A stretch of DNA of 64,000 nt from Vannielia litorea (GTDB lineage: Bacteria; Pseudomonadota; Alphaproteobacteria; Rhodobacterales; Rhodobacteraceae): NCBI RefSeq assembly GCF_900142295.1, contig NZ_FSRL01000001.1:3534001-3598000 (forward strand), written 5' to 3'. Below are positions 7,772 to 16,351 of the stretch, piece after piece; the first letter of the stretch is position 1, and every line of letters begins with the position of its first letter. The notes under the pieces were generated by a model, which saw nothing but the letters and a program-made list of their open reading frames with translations, ran no database searches and was not told where the DNA came from. The translations under genes and the position numbers were made by a program.

Positions 7772-9190
7772 ATGACAAAAATGTTCGACGAGATGTGGGG
7801 GACGGAAGAGCGGCTGCGGTCGCCTTACGCCCAATTCGGGCAGTGGTTCGAGGGTGAAGACCCGGCACGGCTCAGAGCAAAGCAGCGCGAGGCGGAAGAG
7901 GTCTTTCGGCTCACCGGCATCACCTTCAACGTCTATGGGCAGGCGGCGGCCGAGGAGCGGCTGATCCCCTTCGATATCGTGCCGCGGATCATCAGCGGCT
8001 CGGAATGGAAGAAGCTCACCCGCGGGATCGAGCAGCGGGTTCGCGCCATCAACGCCTTTCTGCATGACATCTACCACCGCCAGGAGATCGTCCGCGCCGG
8101 GCGGCTGCCGGTGGAGATGATCAAGAACAACGTGGCCTACCTGCCGGAGATGATCGGCGTCACGCCGCCGGGCGGGGTGTATACCCATATCGTCGGCATC
8201 GACCTGGTGCGCACCGGGGACGACGAATTCTATGTGCTGGAAGACAACGCCCGCACGCCCTCGGGGGTGAGCTACATGCTCGAGAACCGCGAGACGATGC
8301 TGAAGATGTTCCCCGAGCTCTTTGCCAAGACCCGTGTGCGGCCGGTGAGCCAGTATCCGCGCTCGCTGCTGCGTTCGCTCTCGGCCTGCGCGCCGGACAG
8401 TGCCGAGGGCACGCCCACGGTCGCCGTGCTGACGCCGGGCAGCTACAACTCGGCCTATTTCGAGCATGCTTTCCTGGCCGATCAGATGGGCGTGGAACTG
8501 GTGGAGGGCTCCGACCTGCGCGTGGTCGACGGCCGCGTGGCGATGCGCACCACCCAGGGCTACAAGCCGATCGACGTGATCTACCGGCGGATCGACGACG
8601 ATTTCATCGACCCGCTCACCTTCAACCCCGAGAGCGCGCTGGGCGTGCCCGGGATCATGGACGTGTACCGCGCAGGCCGGATCGCCATTGCCAACGCGCC
8701 GGGTACGGGCATTGCCGACGACAAGGCGATCTACAGCTACATGCCGGAGATCGTGGAGTTCTACACCGGCGAGAAGGCCATATTGCAGAACGTGCCGACC
8801 TGGCGCTGCAACGACCCCGACAGCCTGAAATACGTGCTCGACAACCTTGCCGAGCTCGTCGTGAAGGAGGTTCACGGTTCGGGCGGCTACGGGATGCTGA
8901 TCGGCCCGACGGCCTCGAAGAAGGAAATCGCCGAGTTCCGCAAGAAGCTGGAGGCCAAGCCGGGCAACTACATCGCCCAGCCGACGCTGAGCCTGTCGAC
9001 CGTGCCGATCATGACCAAGGCGGGCCTCGCCCCGCGCCACGTGGACCTGCGGCCTTTCGTGCTGGTGAGTCCGAACGGGGTGGACATCACCCCCGGCGGC
9101 CTGACCCGGGTGGCCCTGAAGAAGGGCAGCCTGGTGGTGAACTCCAGCCAGGGCGGAGGCACCAAGGACACCTGGGTGCTGGAGGACTAG
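7772..9190 (+). CDS. Circularly permuted ATP-grasp family protein (DUF404/DUF407)
   Basis: A 472-residue member of the circularly permuted ATP-grasp type 2 family, predicted to form peptide or amide bonds with ATP. Recognisable segments are the N-terminal MFDEMWG, FNVYGQAAAEERLIPFDIVPRII, VLEDNARTPSGVSYMLENR, IYRRIDDDFIDP, and the Gly-rich VVKEVHGSGGYGMLIGP near the C-terminus. It heads a tight same-strand set with an alpha-E protein, a transglutaminase and an Anbu peptidase. This order is conserved in many bacteria and has been proposed as a peptide-synthesis or tagging and degradation system. The start is ATG 7772; ATG 7781 is also possible, and neither has a good ribosome site. The biochemical role is unproven. 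Confidence 0.92.
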   Translation: MTKMFDEMWGTEERLRSPYAQFGQWFEGEDPARLRAKQREAEEVFRLTGITFNVYGQAAAEERLIPFDIVPRIISGSEWKKLTRGIEQRVRAINAFLHDIYHRQEIVRAGRLPVEMIKNNVAYLPEMIGVTPPGGVYTHIVGIDLVRTGDDEFYVLEDNARTPSGVSYMLENRETMLKMFPELFAKTRVRPVSQYPRSLLRSLSACAPDSAEGTPTVAVLTPGSYNSAYFEHAFLADQMGVELVEGSDLRVVDGRVAMRTTQGYKPIDVIYRRIDDDFIDPLTFNPESALGVPGIMDVYRAGRIAIANAPGTGIADDKAIYSYMPEIVEFYTGEKAILQNVPTWRCNDPDSLKYVLDNLAELVVKEVHGSGGYGMLIGPTASKKEIAEFRKKLEAKPGNYIAQPTLSLSTVPIMTKAGLAPRHVDLRPFVLVSPNGVDITPGGLTRVALKKGSLVVNSSQGGGTKDTWVLED

Positions 9191-9193
9191 GGC

Positions 9194-10135
9194 ATGCTCG
9201 GAAAAACGGCAGGCGGCCTGTTCTGGATGTACCGCTACCTCGAGCGGGCCGAGAACATCACCCGCATCGTGGAGACCGGCCAGCGCATTGCCCTGACCCG
9301 CAACCAGGACAATGACGACGAGTGGGCGAGCGTGCTTCAGACCGCCTCGGTCGATCTTGGCTACTTCGAGAAGCACGACGAGCTGGCCAAGGACCTGGTG
9401 ATCGACTGGATGCTGCGCGACCGCGACAACCCGTCGTCGGTGATGAGCTCGGTCGAGGGGGCTCGCAACAACGCCCGCCAGGTGCGCACCGCGCTGACCC
9501 ACGAGGTGTGGGAGGCGATGAACCTGTGCTGGATGCGCCTGAAGGAGGTGCTGAAACGCAAGGTCAACGAGCGCGACCTGCCGCATGTGCTGGGCCTGAT
9601 CCGGCAGCGCACCGCCCTGGTGCGCGGCGCCACGCACGGCACGCTCCTGCGCAACGACATCTACGATTTTGCCCGGATCGGCACCTTCCTGGAGCGCGCC
9701 GACAACACCGGGCGCATCCTGGACGTCAAGTATTACGTGCTGCTGCCCTCGGCCTCTGCGGTGGGCTCCAGCCTCGACAACGTGCAGTGGGAGACCATCC
9801 TGCGCTCGGTCAGCGGCGAGAGCGGGATCCGGATGGTCTATGGCCACAGCCCCACCCCGCGCCAGATTGCCGCCTTCCTGATGCTCGACGGGCGGATGCC
9901 GCGAAGCCTCTACTTTTGCGCCAAGAAGCTGCAGGACAACCTGGGCTATCTCGCCCATGACTACGGCAGCACCGCCATCAGCCACGACCTCGCAGTGCAG
10001 CTCGGCAAGCGGCTGAAGGAGACCGACATCGACGAGATCTTCGACGGCGGGTTGCACGAATTCATCCAGGACATCCTCGTGGCGCTGGGCGAGATCAGCC
10101 GCCAGATCGAGGTGGACTACAGGTTTTATGAATAG
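9194..10135 (+). CDS. Alpha-E domain protein (DUF403)
   Basis: A 313-residue, largely helical protein with the family start (MLGKTAGGLFWMYRYLERAENITRIVETG). A middle HGTLLRNDIYDFARIGTFLERADN and a C-terminal MPRSLYFC / DEIFDGGLHEFIQ region also match the alpha-E family. Its function is unknown. It consistently accompanies circularly permuted ATP-grasp and transglutaminase genes and is presumed to work with them. It starts 3 bases after the ATP-grasp stop and is followed by the transglutaminase gene after 9 bases, so it is in an operon. No signal peptide or membrane segment is seen. Confidence 0.92.
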   Translation: MLGKTAGGLFWMYRYLERAENITRIVETGQRIALTRNQDNDDEWASVLQTASVDLGYFEKHDELAKDLVIDWMLRDRDNPSSVMSSVEGARNNARQVRTALTHEVWEAMNLCWMRLKEVLKRKVNERDLPHVLGLIRQRTALVRGATHGTLLRNDIYDFARIGTFLERADNTGRILDVKYYVLLPSASAVGSSLDNVQWETILRSVSGESGIRMVYGHSPTPRQIAAFLMLDGRMPRSLYFCAKKLQDNLGYLAHDYGSTAISHDLAVQLGKRLKETDIDEIFDGGLHEFIQDILVALGEISRQIEVDYRFYE

Positions 10136-10144
10136 GCCCGGACA

Positions 10145-10960
10145 ATGCGCCTGACGATTGCCCACGAAACCCGCTACAGCTTTTCGGAGCCGGTGCGCTA
10201 CGGTTTGCAGCAGATGCGCAAGCTGCCGAAGTCCTATCGCAACCAGAGGGTGGTGAACTGGACGACCTCGGTGACCGGCGGCCAGAAGGAAGTGCAATAC
10301 GAGGACCAGCATCGCAACACGGTGGAGCTGATCAGCATCGCGCCGGGCGAGACCGAGCTGATGCTGCGCAGCGAGGGCGAGGTGGAGGTCGAGGAGAACA
10401 ACGGCGTGATCGGCCCGCATTGCGGCCTGACCCCGCTCTGGCTGTTCGACCGGCAGACCGCGCAGACCAAGCCCGGCCCGCATGTGCGCGAGCTGGCCCG
10501 GAGCCTTCAGGGCCGCGATACGCTGGACCAGATGCATGCGCTGATGAGCGCCGTGGGCAAGGCGGTGGCCTACACCCAGGGCACTTCGAAGCCGGACTGG
10601 AGCGCCGAGAAGGTGCTGGATGCCGGCAAGGGCGTGTGCTCGGACCAGGCCCATGTGTTCATCTCCGTCGCCCGCGTGCTGGGCCATCCGGCGCGCTACG
10701 TGTCGGGCTACCTGATGCTCGACGACCGCGAGAGCCAGGACGCCATGCATGGCTGGGCCGAGGTGCATGTGGACGCGCTGGGCTGGGTCGGATTCGATGT
10801 TTCCAACGACCAGTCGCCCGATACCCGCTACGTTCGCGTTGCGACAGGGCTGGACTATGCCGATGCCGCGCCGGTAACTGGCACCCGAACCGGCGGCGAG
10901 GAGGAATCTCTGTCGGTCGCCATCGAGGTGGCGCAACAGATGGGCGGCCAGGAACAGTAA
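10145..10960 (+). CDS. Transglutaminase-like cysteine peptidase family protein
   Basis: A 271-residue protein with a bacterial transglutaminase N-terminal beta domain (MRLTIAHETRYSFSEPVRYG) and a transglutaminase core. The catalytic triad is visible as Cys165 (GKGVCSDQAH), His208 (GWAEVHVD) and Asp218 (VGFDVSND). The core motif suggests peptide or isopeptide cleavage or transfer. There is no signal peptide, so it probably acts in the cytoplasm with its neighbours. It lies between the alpha-E and Anbu genes with 9 and 1 bases between. Processing or removal of a peptide tag is the usual suggestion for this cluster; that is inference. Confidence 0.93.
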   Translation: MRLTIAHETRYSFSEPVRYGLQQMRKLPKSYRNQRVVNWTTSVTGGQKEVQYEDQHRNTVELISIAPGETELMLRSEGEVEVEENNGVIGPHCGLTPLWLFDRQTAQTKPGPHVRELARSLQGRDTLDQMHALMSAVGKAVAYTQGTSKPDWSAEKVLDAGKGVCSDQAHVFISVARVLGHPARYVSGYLMLDDRESQDAMHGWAEVHVDALGWVGFDVSNDQSPDTRYVRVATGLDYADAAPVTGTRTGGEEESLSVAIEVAQQMGGQEQ

Positions 10961-10961
10961 G

Positions 10962-11693
10962 ATGACCTATTGCGTGGGAATGAGGCTCGATCGCGGGCTC
11001 GTCTTCATGTCGGACACCCGCACCAATGCGGGCGTCGACAACATCAGCATTTTCAAGAAGATGCACAGCTGGGAGGTGCCGGGCGACCGGGTCATCACCC
11101 TGATGAGCGCGGGCAACCTCGCCACCACGCAGGCGGTGGTGTCGATCCTGGAGGAGCGCACCAAGGCGCCGGGCGAGCGCAGCCCCTCGCTGCTGGAAGC
11201 GCCCAGCATGTTTCAGGTCGCGCGGATGGTGGCCAAGGTGCTGAAGGACGTGATCGCCGAGCATGACAGCGCCGGCATGCAGGCCTCCAGCGCGTTCAAC
11301 GCCACGCTGATCCTCGGCGGACAGATCGACGGCACCGCGCCCCGGCTGTTTCTGATCTACCCGGAGGGCAATTTCATCGAGGCGGGCGACGATACGCCGT
11401 TCTTCCAGATCGGCGAAACCAAGTATGGCCGCCCGATCCTGGTGCGCGCCTATCGCCCCGACATGAGCTTTGCCGATGCCGTGAAGCTGCTGATGGTGAG
11501 CTTCGACTCGACGATCAAGGCCAACCTCACGGTGGGCCTGCCGCTCGACCTGCAGTTCTACGAGGAAGGCAGCCTGGTGCTGGGCTACAAGAGCCGGATC
11601 GAGGCGAATGACGCCGATTTCCAGCGCATCTCCAACGGCTGGGGCGAGGCCCTGAACGCCGCGCTCGACAGCCTGCCGGACATCGAGCTGTAG
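10962..11693 (+). CDS. Anbu-type proteasome-like peptidase
   Basis: A 243-residue Ntn-hydrolase of the Anbu (ancestral beta subunit) group, related to proteasome beta subunits and HslV. After removal of Met1 the N-terminal residue is Thr2, the expected nucleophile (MTYCVGMRLDRGLVFMSDTRTNAG). Asp/Arg near residues 18-20 and the KLLMVSFDSTIKANLTVG segment fit the fold. It starts 1 base after the transglutaminase stop and is the last gene of the four-gene cluster. Anbu assembles into large open rings. The natural substrate is not known; the cluster suggests proteolysis linked to an ATP-grasp-made peptide. No unfoldase ATPase gene is nearby. Confidence 0.93.
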   Translation: MTYCVGMRLDRGLVFMSDTRTNAGVDNISIFKKMHSWEVPGDRVITLMSAGNLATTQAVVSILEERTKAPGERSPSLLEAPSMFQVARMVAKVLKDVIAEHDSAGMQASSAFNATLILGGQIDGTAPRLFLIYPEGNFIEAGDDTPFFQIGETKYGRPILVRAYRPDMSFADAVKLLMVSFDSTIKANLTVGLPLDLQFYEEGSLVLGYKSRIEANDADFQRISNGWGEALNAALDSLPDIEL

Positions 11694-11794
11694 CACCTGC
11701 GGCCAGCGCCCCCCTCACGCAAGGGTGCAACCGCTTGGACAGGCGGGGAATAGGCGGTAAGCAGGGGGGAAGACCCCTAGAAAGGCCCGTTCCG

Positions 11795-12847
11795 TTGAAC
11801 CAGGACGCCCCGAAGCCCATTCCGCCGCGCCGCCCGCTGACACTGAGAGACGTGTCGGAGGCCTCTGGCGTCAGCGAGATGACGGTGAGCCGCGTGCTGC
11901 GCAACCGGGGCGACGTGAGCCAAGCCACGCGGGAGCGGGTGCTGGCCGCCGCCAAGCGGCTGGGTTACGTACCCAACAAGATCGCGGGGGCGCTGGCCTC
12001 CAGCCGGGTGAACTTGGTGGCGGTGGTGATCCCCTCGTTCAGCAACATGGTCTTTCCCGAGGTGTTGATGGGGATCGGCTCGGTGCTCGACAGCACCGAC
12101 TTGCAGCCGGTCGTGGGTGTGACCCATTACAAGCCCGAGCGCGCCGAGAAGGTGCTTTACGAGATGCTCTCCTGGCGGCCCTCGGGCGTGATCGTAGCCG
12201 GGCTGGAGCATACCGAGGCGGCGCGGGCGATGCTCTCCAACGCGGGCTGCCCGGTGGTGGAGATCATGGATGTGGACGGCGAGCCGATCGACTCCATGGT
12301 GGGCATTTCCCATCGTCGCGCCGGGCGGATGATGGCCGAGGCGATCGCCGGGGCGGGGTATCGCAACATCGGGTTCGCCGGCACAAAGATGCCGCTCGAT
12401 CACCGGGCGCGGAAGCGGTTCGAGGGGTTCACCGCGGCGCTGGCCAAGGCCGGACTCGAGGTGCGGGACCGGGAGTTCTACGCGGGCGGCAGCGGCCTGG
12501 CCAAGGGCCGCGAGATGACGGCGACCATGCTGGAGCGCACGCCTGATCTGGATTTCATCTACTATTCCAATGACATGATCGGCGCGGGCGGGATGCTGCA
12601 CTGTCTCACCGAGGGCATTGACGTGCCCGGGCGTATCGGGCTTGCCGGGTTCAACGCGCTGGAGATGCTGGCGGCATTTCCCAAGAAGCTGGCGACCATG
12701 GATGCCTGCCGGCGCGAGATCGGCGAGGCGGCGGCGCGGATCATCGCCGAGCGCACGGCGAGCGGCGATCTGGCCGGCGAAGGTGGCGGCACGCGGATCG
12801 AACTGGAGCCCGTGCTGGCCCTGGGCGACACGCTGAAGCGGAGCTGA
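11795..12847 (+). CDS. LacI-family transcriptional regulator
   Basis: About 350 residues. An N-terminal LacI helix-turn-helix (LTLRDVSEASGVSEMTVSRVLRN) and hinge (GYVPNKIAGALASSR) are followed by a periplasmic-binding-protein-like ligand domain (SRVNLVAVVIPSFSNMVFPEV to the C-terminus). It resembles the GntR/gluconate-repressor branch of LacI. A TTG start at 11795, about 9 bases after AAAGG, places the helix-turn-helix near residue 14; an in-frame TTG at 11735 would add 20 residues. It is followed after 1 base by the glycosyltransferase gene 12849, so it may regulate the genes after it, though it could be an independent regulator sharing a transcript. The ligand is unknown. Confidence 0.88.
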   Translation: MNQDAPKPIPPRRPLTLRDVSEASGVSEMTVSRVLRNRGDVSQATRERVLAAAKRLGYVPNKIAGALASSRVNLVAVVIPSFSNMVFPEVLMGIGSVLDSTDLQPVVGVTHYKPERAEKVLYEMLSWRPSGVIVAGLEHTEAARAMLSNAGCPVVEIMDVDGEPIDSMVGISHRRAGRMMAEAIAGAGYRNIGFAGTKMPLDHRARKRFEGFTAALAKAGLEVRDREFYAGGSGLAKGREMTATMLERTPDLDFIYYSNDMIGAGGMLHCLTEGIDVPGRIGLAGFNALEMLAAFPKKLATMDACRREIGEAAARIIAERTASGDLAGEGGGTRIELEPVLALGDTLKRS

Positions 12848-12848
12848 G

Positions 12849-13595
12849 ATGTCGGACCCGCAGGTATCGGTGGTCATCCCGATGATGAACGAGGCGGAGA
12901 ACGCTGCACCGCTGATCGGGCGGATCGTGGCGGCCTGCGCGGATGTGACCTTCGAGATCGTTGCGGTGAACGATGGCTCGAGTGACGCGACAGGCGCGGA
13001 GCTGGTGAAGCTGGCGCAGGGCGACAGGCGAATCCGCGTGCTGCAGCATCCCCGGCCCGCGGGGCAGAGCGCCGCGGTGCATTCGGGCGTGGGGGCGGCG
13101 CGGGCGGCGGTTTGCGTGACGCTGGATGGCGACGGCCAGAACCCGCCGGAGGAGCTGCCCAAGCTCTACGGCCCGTTGCTGGCCGACACCACCGGGCGGC
13201 TCGGGCTGGTGGCCGGGCAGCGCGTGGACCGGCAGGACACGGCCTCGAAACGCTGGGCGAGCAAGTTTGCCAACGGGCTGCGCGCCCGCATCCTGAAGGA
13301 CGGCACGCGAGACACCGGCTGCGGCCTCAAGGGCTTTCGCCGCGATGCCTTCCTGGCCCTGCCCTTCTTCAACCACATGCACCGCTACCTGCCCGCGCTG
13401 ATGCGGCGCGACGGCTGGGAGGTGGCGCATGTGGATGTGACCCATGCCGAGCGGGCTGCGGGCCGCAGCAAGTACAACAACCTCGGCCGCGCGCTGGTGG
13501 GCATATACGACCTGATCGGCGTGGCCTGGCTCATCAAGCGGCGCAAGACCCAGAGCCCGACCGAGGTGACTCCGGAGGTAACGCCGGATGGCTGA
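12849..13595 (+). CDS. GT2 family polyprenyl-phosphate sugar transferase (ArnC/RgtE-like)
   Basis: A 248-residue GT-A glycosyltransferase. The start QVSVVIPMMNEAENAAPLIG, the nucleotide-sugar site EIVAVNDGSSDATG and the metal site TLDGDGQNPPEE are typical of enzymes that load a sugar onto polyprenyl phosphate at the cytoplasmic face. It lacks the two C-terminal membrane helices of classic ArnC, which the next small membrane protein may supply. Its stop overlaps the next gene by 8 bases. With the downstream ArnT-like transferase and the UDP-glucuronate epimerase, the donor sugar is more likely a uronic acid than aminoarabinose. That is inference; no arnA or arnB is present. Confidence 0.88.
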   Translation: MSDPQVSVVIPMMNEAENAAPLIGRIVAACADVTFEIVAVNDGSSDATGAELVKLAQGDRRIRVLQHPRPAGQSAAVHSGVGAARAAVCVTLDGDGQNPPEELPKLYGPLLADTTGRLGLVAGQRVDRQDTASKRWASKFANGLRARILKDGTRDTGCGLKGFRRDAFLALPFFNHMHRYLPALMRRDGWEVAHVDVTHAERAAGRSKYNNLGRALVGIYDLIGVAWLIKRRKTQSPTEVTPEVTPDG

Positions 13596-13893
13596 GTGGC
13601 TCTTTGGCGTGCTGCATGTCGACACCTGGGTGGAGTTCTGGTGGGTCATCATCGGGCTGGGCGGGCAGCTGATGTTCACCGCCCGCTTCCTGGTGCAGTG
13701 GATCGCCAGCGAGCGCGCGCGGCGCTCGGTGGTGCCGCTGGCCTTCTGGTATTTCTCGATCTTCGGCGGGTTGATCCTGCTGGCCTATGCGCTGTACCGG
13801 AAGGATCCGGTGTTCGTGCTGGGGCAGGCGATGGGGCTCTTCATCTACCTGCGCAACCTCTACCTGATCCATGTCAGCAAGCGCGAAGCCTGA
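13588..13893 (+). CDS. Lipid-A-biosynthesis N-terminal domain (LAB_N) small membrane protein
   Basis: A 101-residue protein matching the LAB_N domain found at the N-terminus of some lipid A disaccharide synthases and as stand-alone proteins. It has about three membrane segments (near residues 15-35, 48-68 and 74-94) and the signature QLMFTARFLVQWIASERA, with YLRNLYLI near the end. It overlaps the genes on both sides (8 and 23 bases). Its position between a polyprenyl-phosphate sugar transferase and an ArnT-like enzyme suggests it helps anchor the transferase or flip the lipid-linked sugar. The activity is not established. Confidence 0.88.
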   Translation: MAEWLFGVLHVDTWVEFWWVIIGLGGQLMFTARFLVQWIASERARRSVVPLAFWYFSIFGGLILLAYALYRKDPVFVLGQAMGLFIYLRNLYLIHVSKREA

Positions 13894-15346
13894 GGGCGCC
13901 GGCTGGTTCGGCCCATCCTTTGCGGTGGTGGCGGCTCTGGTGGTGTTTCGCCTCGCGCTGCTGCCCTTCGCGCGCGCCGAGGTCTTCGTCGACGAGGCGC
14001 AATACTGGCTCTGGGGGCAGGAGCTGGCCTTCGGCTACTACTCCAAGCCTCCGATGATCGGCTGGCTGCTGCGGGCGGTCACCGACATCGCCGGCAGTGA
14101 CAGTGCCTTCTGGCTCCGGGCGCCTGCCGCGGTGCTGCACGGGATCACGGCGCTGCTGCTCGCGGGGCTCGCGGCGGAGCTGGCGGGACGCAGGATTGCC
14201 GTGCTGGTGGCGGCCAGCTACATCACCCTGCCGCTCGTCGCCGTGGGCAGCTTTCTCATCAGCACCGACACGGTGATGTTTCCGTTCCTTGCCGGGGCGC
14301 TCTGGGCCTGGGTGCGGGTGATCCGGGAGCGGAGCCGGGGCGCGGCGCTGCTGGCGGGGGCGCTGGTGGGGCTGGCGGTGATGAGCAAATACGCAGGGGC
14401 CTACTACCTGCTCTGCGCGGCGCTGGCGGCGCTCTTCGTGCCGCGCGCACGGGTGCGGTGGAGCGATGCGGGGCTGGCGCTGCTGGCGCTGTTGGTGGTG
14501 ATCTCGCCCAACGTGATCTGGAACATCCAGAACGGGCTCTCGACCCTCGAGCACACGATGGACAACGCAGATTGGGTGCGTGACCCCGGCGGGCGGGCAG
14601 GGCTCAACTGGGCCTCCCTGGGCGCCTTCGCGGGCAGCCAGGTCGTGGTCTTCGGGCCAGTGCTCCTGGCGGGGCTGCTCTGGGGCGCGGCAACCCGGCG
14701 CAGGCCGATGCTGCTGTGGTTCTCCCTGCCGATCCTCGCGCTGGTCTGCGGGCAGGCCCTGCTGGCGGAGGCCTATGCCAACTGGGCGGCGGCGACCTAT
14801 CTGGCGGGCACCATCGTGGCGGTCATCGTGGTGCGCCGCTGGGGGCGGTTGGCGATGGCGGCGAGCCTGGCGCTGGGCACCGGCTTTGCCATGGTGCTGG
14901 TGGGAGCGACGGTGTTTGCGCCGGTGCTGCGCATCGGCGAGGGGCCGCTGCTGATGGAGCGCTACCTGGGCCGGGTGGAGATGAGCGCGGCCATCGCGGC
15001 GCGGGCGCAGGAGGCCGGGGTGACGACGGTGGTGGCCGACGACCGCGACGTGCTGGCCGATCTCTTCTACCGCATTCGCGGCGAGGGCGTGGCCGGCAAG
15101 CTGATCGGAATCGAGGCCCATGCCCGCCCCGAGGCCGGGCGGCCGCCCAACCATTACGTGCAGTCCCACGCCTTTGCGGGCGGTGCGGAGCCGGTGCTTT
15201 ATGTCACCCGCCGCATGGCCGCCCCCGGCTGCGACGGGGCCGAGGCCCTGGCGCCGATCGCACCGGCGGAGGGCGCCTTTCGCCGCAGGCCGCAGCAGGT
15301 GTGGCGGGTGCCGGGCGATTGCTGGAACAAGGGAGACAGTTCATGA
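13871..15346 (+). CDS. ArnT/PMT-like membrane glycosyltransferase (GT39/GT83 family)
   Basis: A 491-residue integral membrane protein with about ten helices. The first periplasmic loop carries the family's acidic pair in EVFVDEAQYWLWGQELAFGYY, followed by YSKPPMIGWLL. Such enzymes transfer a sugar from a polyprenyl-phosphate carrier to lipid A, core sugars or protein on the periplasmic side. The C-terminal ~120 residues form a soluble domain. Context (RgtE/ArnC-like transferase upstream, UDP-glucuronate epimerase immediately downstream with a 4-base overlap) supports transfer of a uronic acid such as galacturonate to LPS. The acceptor and sugar are inferred. Confidence 0.88.
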   Translation: MSASAKPEGAGWFGPSFAVVAALVVFRLALLPFARAEVFVDEAQYWLWGQELAFGYYSKPPMIGWLLRAVTDIAGSDSAFWLRAPAAVLHGITALLLAGLAAELAGRRIAVLVAASYITLPLVAVGSFLISTDTVMFPFLAGALWAWVRVIRERSRGAALLAGALVGLAVMSKYAGAYYLLCAALAALFVPRARVRWSDAGLALLALLVVISPNVIWNIQNGLSTLEHTMDNADWVRDPGGRAGLNWASLGAFAGSQVVVFGPVLLAGLLWGAATRRRPMLLWFSLPILALVCGQALLAEAYANWAAATYLAGTIVAVIVVRRWGRLAMAASLALGTGFAMVLVGATVFAPVLRIGEGPLLMERYLGRVEMSAAIAARAQEAGVTTVVADDRDVLADLFYRIRGEGVAGKLIGIEAHARPEAGRPPNHYVQSHAFAGGAEPVLYVTRRMAAPGCDGAEALAPIAPAEGAFRRRPQQVWRVPGDCWNKGDSS

Positions 15347-16347
15347 CGCGCACCGCCTTGGTCACCGGCTCCGCCGGGTTCATCGGGTCGCATGTGGCGC
15401 GGCGGTTGCTGGACGATGGCTTCAGGGTCATCGGGCTGGACGCCATGACCGATTACTACGACGTGACGCTGAAGCAGCGGCGGCACCAGCGGTTGATGCA
15501 ATCCGAAGGGTTCAGCGCCGTGGAGGCGCGGCTGGAGGAGCCGGGGCGGCTGGAGGCACTCATGGCGGAGCACGCGCCCGAGGTGGTGATCCACCTCGCC
15601 GCCCAGGCGGGGGTGCGCTACTCCATCGAGGCGCCGGAGAGCTACGTGGAGGCCAACCTGATCGGCACCTTCCGCCTGCTGGAGGCGGCCCGCGCCCATC
15701 CGCCCACGCATCTGCTGATGGCCTCGACCTCGAGCGTGTATGGCGCGAACGAGAAGATGCCCTATGCCGAGACCGACCGGGTGGCGCATCAGATGAGTTT
15801 TTACGCCGCGACCAAGGCCGCCAACGAGGCGATGGCGCACAGCTATGCCCATCTCTACGGGCTGCCGGCGACGATGTTCCGGTTCTTCACGGTCTACGGC
15901 CCCTGGGGGCGGCCGGACATGGCGCTCTTCAAGTTCGTGAAGGCGATCCGGGCGGGGGAGCCGATCGACGTGTACAACCACGGCAAGATGCGCCGAGACT
16001 TCACCTATATCGACGACCTGGTGGAGGGCATCCGGCGGCTGGTGGACGTGCCGCCCGAGCGCGGCGCGCCGGTGGGCGGGGCCGACAGCCTCTCTCCGGT
16101 AGCGCCCTGGCGGGTGGTGAACATCGGCAACGCGGCGCCGGTGGAGCTGGGCGACTTCATCGCGGCGATCGAGGCGGCGCTGGGCGAGCCCGCGCAGAAG
16201 AACATGATGGAGATGCAGCCGGGCGACGTGCCGGCCACATGGGCCGACACCGGGCTGCTCACCGCGCTGGTGGGCGAGATGCCGCAGACCAGCCTCGACG
16301 CGGGCGTGCGGGCCTTCGTGGCCTGGTACGACAGGCATTACGCCTGA
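15343..16347 (+). CDS. UDP-glucuronate 4-epimerase family SDR (LpsL/CapI-like)
   Basis: A 334-residue extended short-chain dehydrogenase. It has the NAD site TGSAGFIGSHVARRL, HLAAQAGVRYSIEAPESYV, a Ser/Tyr/Lys catalytic set (STSSVYG and FYAATKAANE), and the typical DMALFKFVKAIRAGEPIDVYNHG and RDFTYIDDLVEG segments. These match enzymes that interconvert UDP-glucuronate and UDP-galacturonate. The ATG overlaps the transferase stop by 4 bases. UDP-glucose dehydrogenase, the source of UDP-glucuronate, is encoded just downstream at 17157. It may serve the lipid module, the capsule locus or both. Confidence 0.92.
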   Translation: MTRTALVTGSAGFIGSHVARRLLDDGFRVIGLDAMTDYYDVTLKQRRHQRLMQSEGFSAVEARLEEPGRLEALMAEHAPEVVIHLAAQAGVRYSIEAPESYVEANLIGTFRLLEAARAHPPTHLLMASTSSVYGANEKMPYAETDRVAHQMSFYAATKAANEAMAHSYAHLYGLPATMFRFFTVYGPWGRPDMALFKFVKAIRAGEPIDVYNHGKMRRDFTYIDDLVEGIRRLVDVPPERGAPVGGADSLSPVAPWRVVNIGNAAPVELGDFIAAIEAALGEPAQKNMMEMQPGDVPATWADTGLLTALVGEMPQTSLDAGVRAFVAWYDRHYA

Positions 16348-16351
16348 CGGG

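Noticed and set aside
7727..10936. A 1069-codon open frame on the minus strand opposite the ATP-grasp, alpha-E and transglutaminase genes
   Set aside because: Its translation is His/Arg/Gln-rich with no domain, it crosses three well-supported genes, and such long antisense frames are expected at this GC content.
12849..15346. Aminoarabinose (arn) polymyxin-resistance operon
   Set aside because: ArnC- and ArnT-like proteins are present, but arnA, arnB and arnD equivalents are missing, and the neighbouring epimerase and ugd point to a uronic acid instead.
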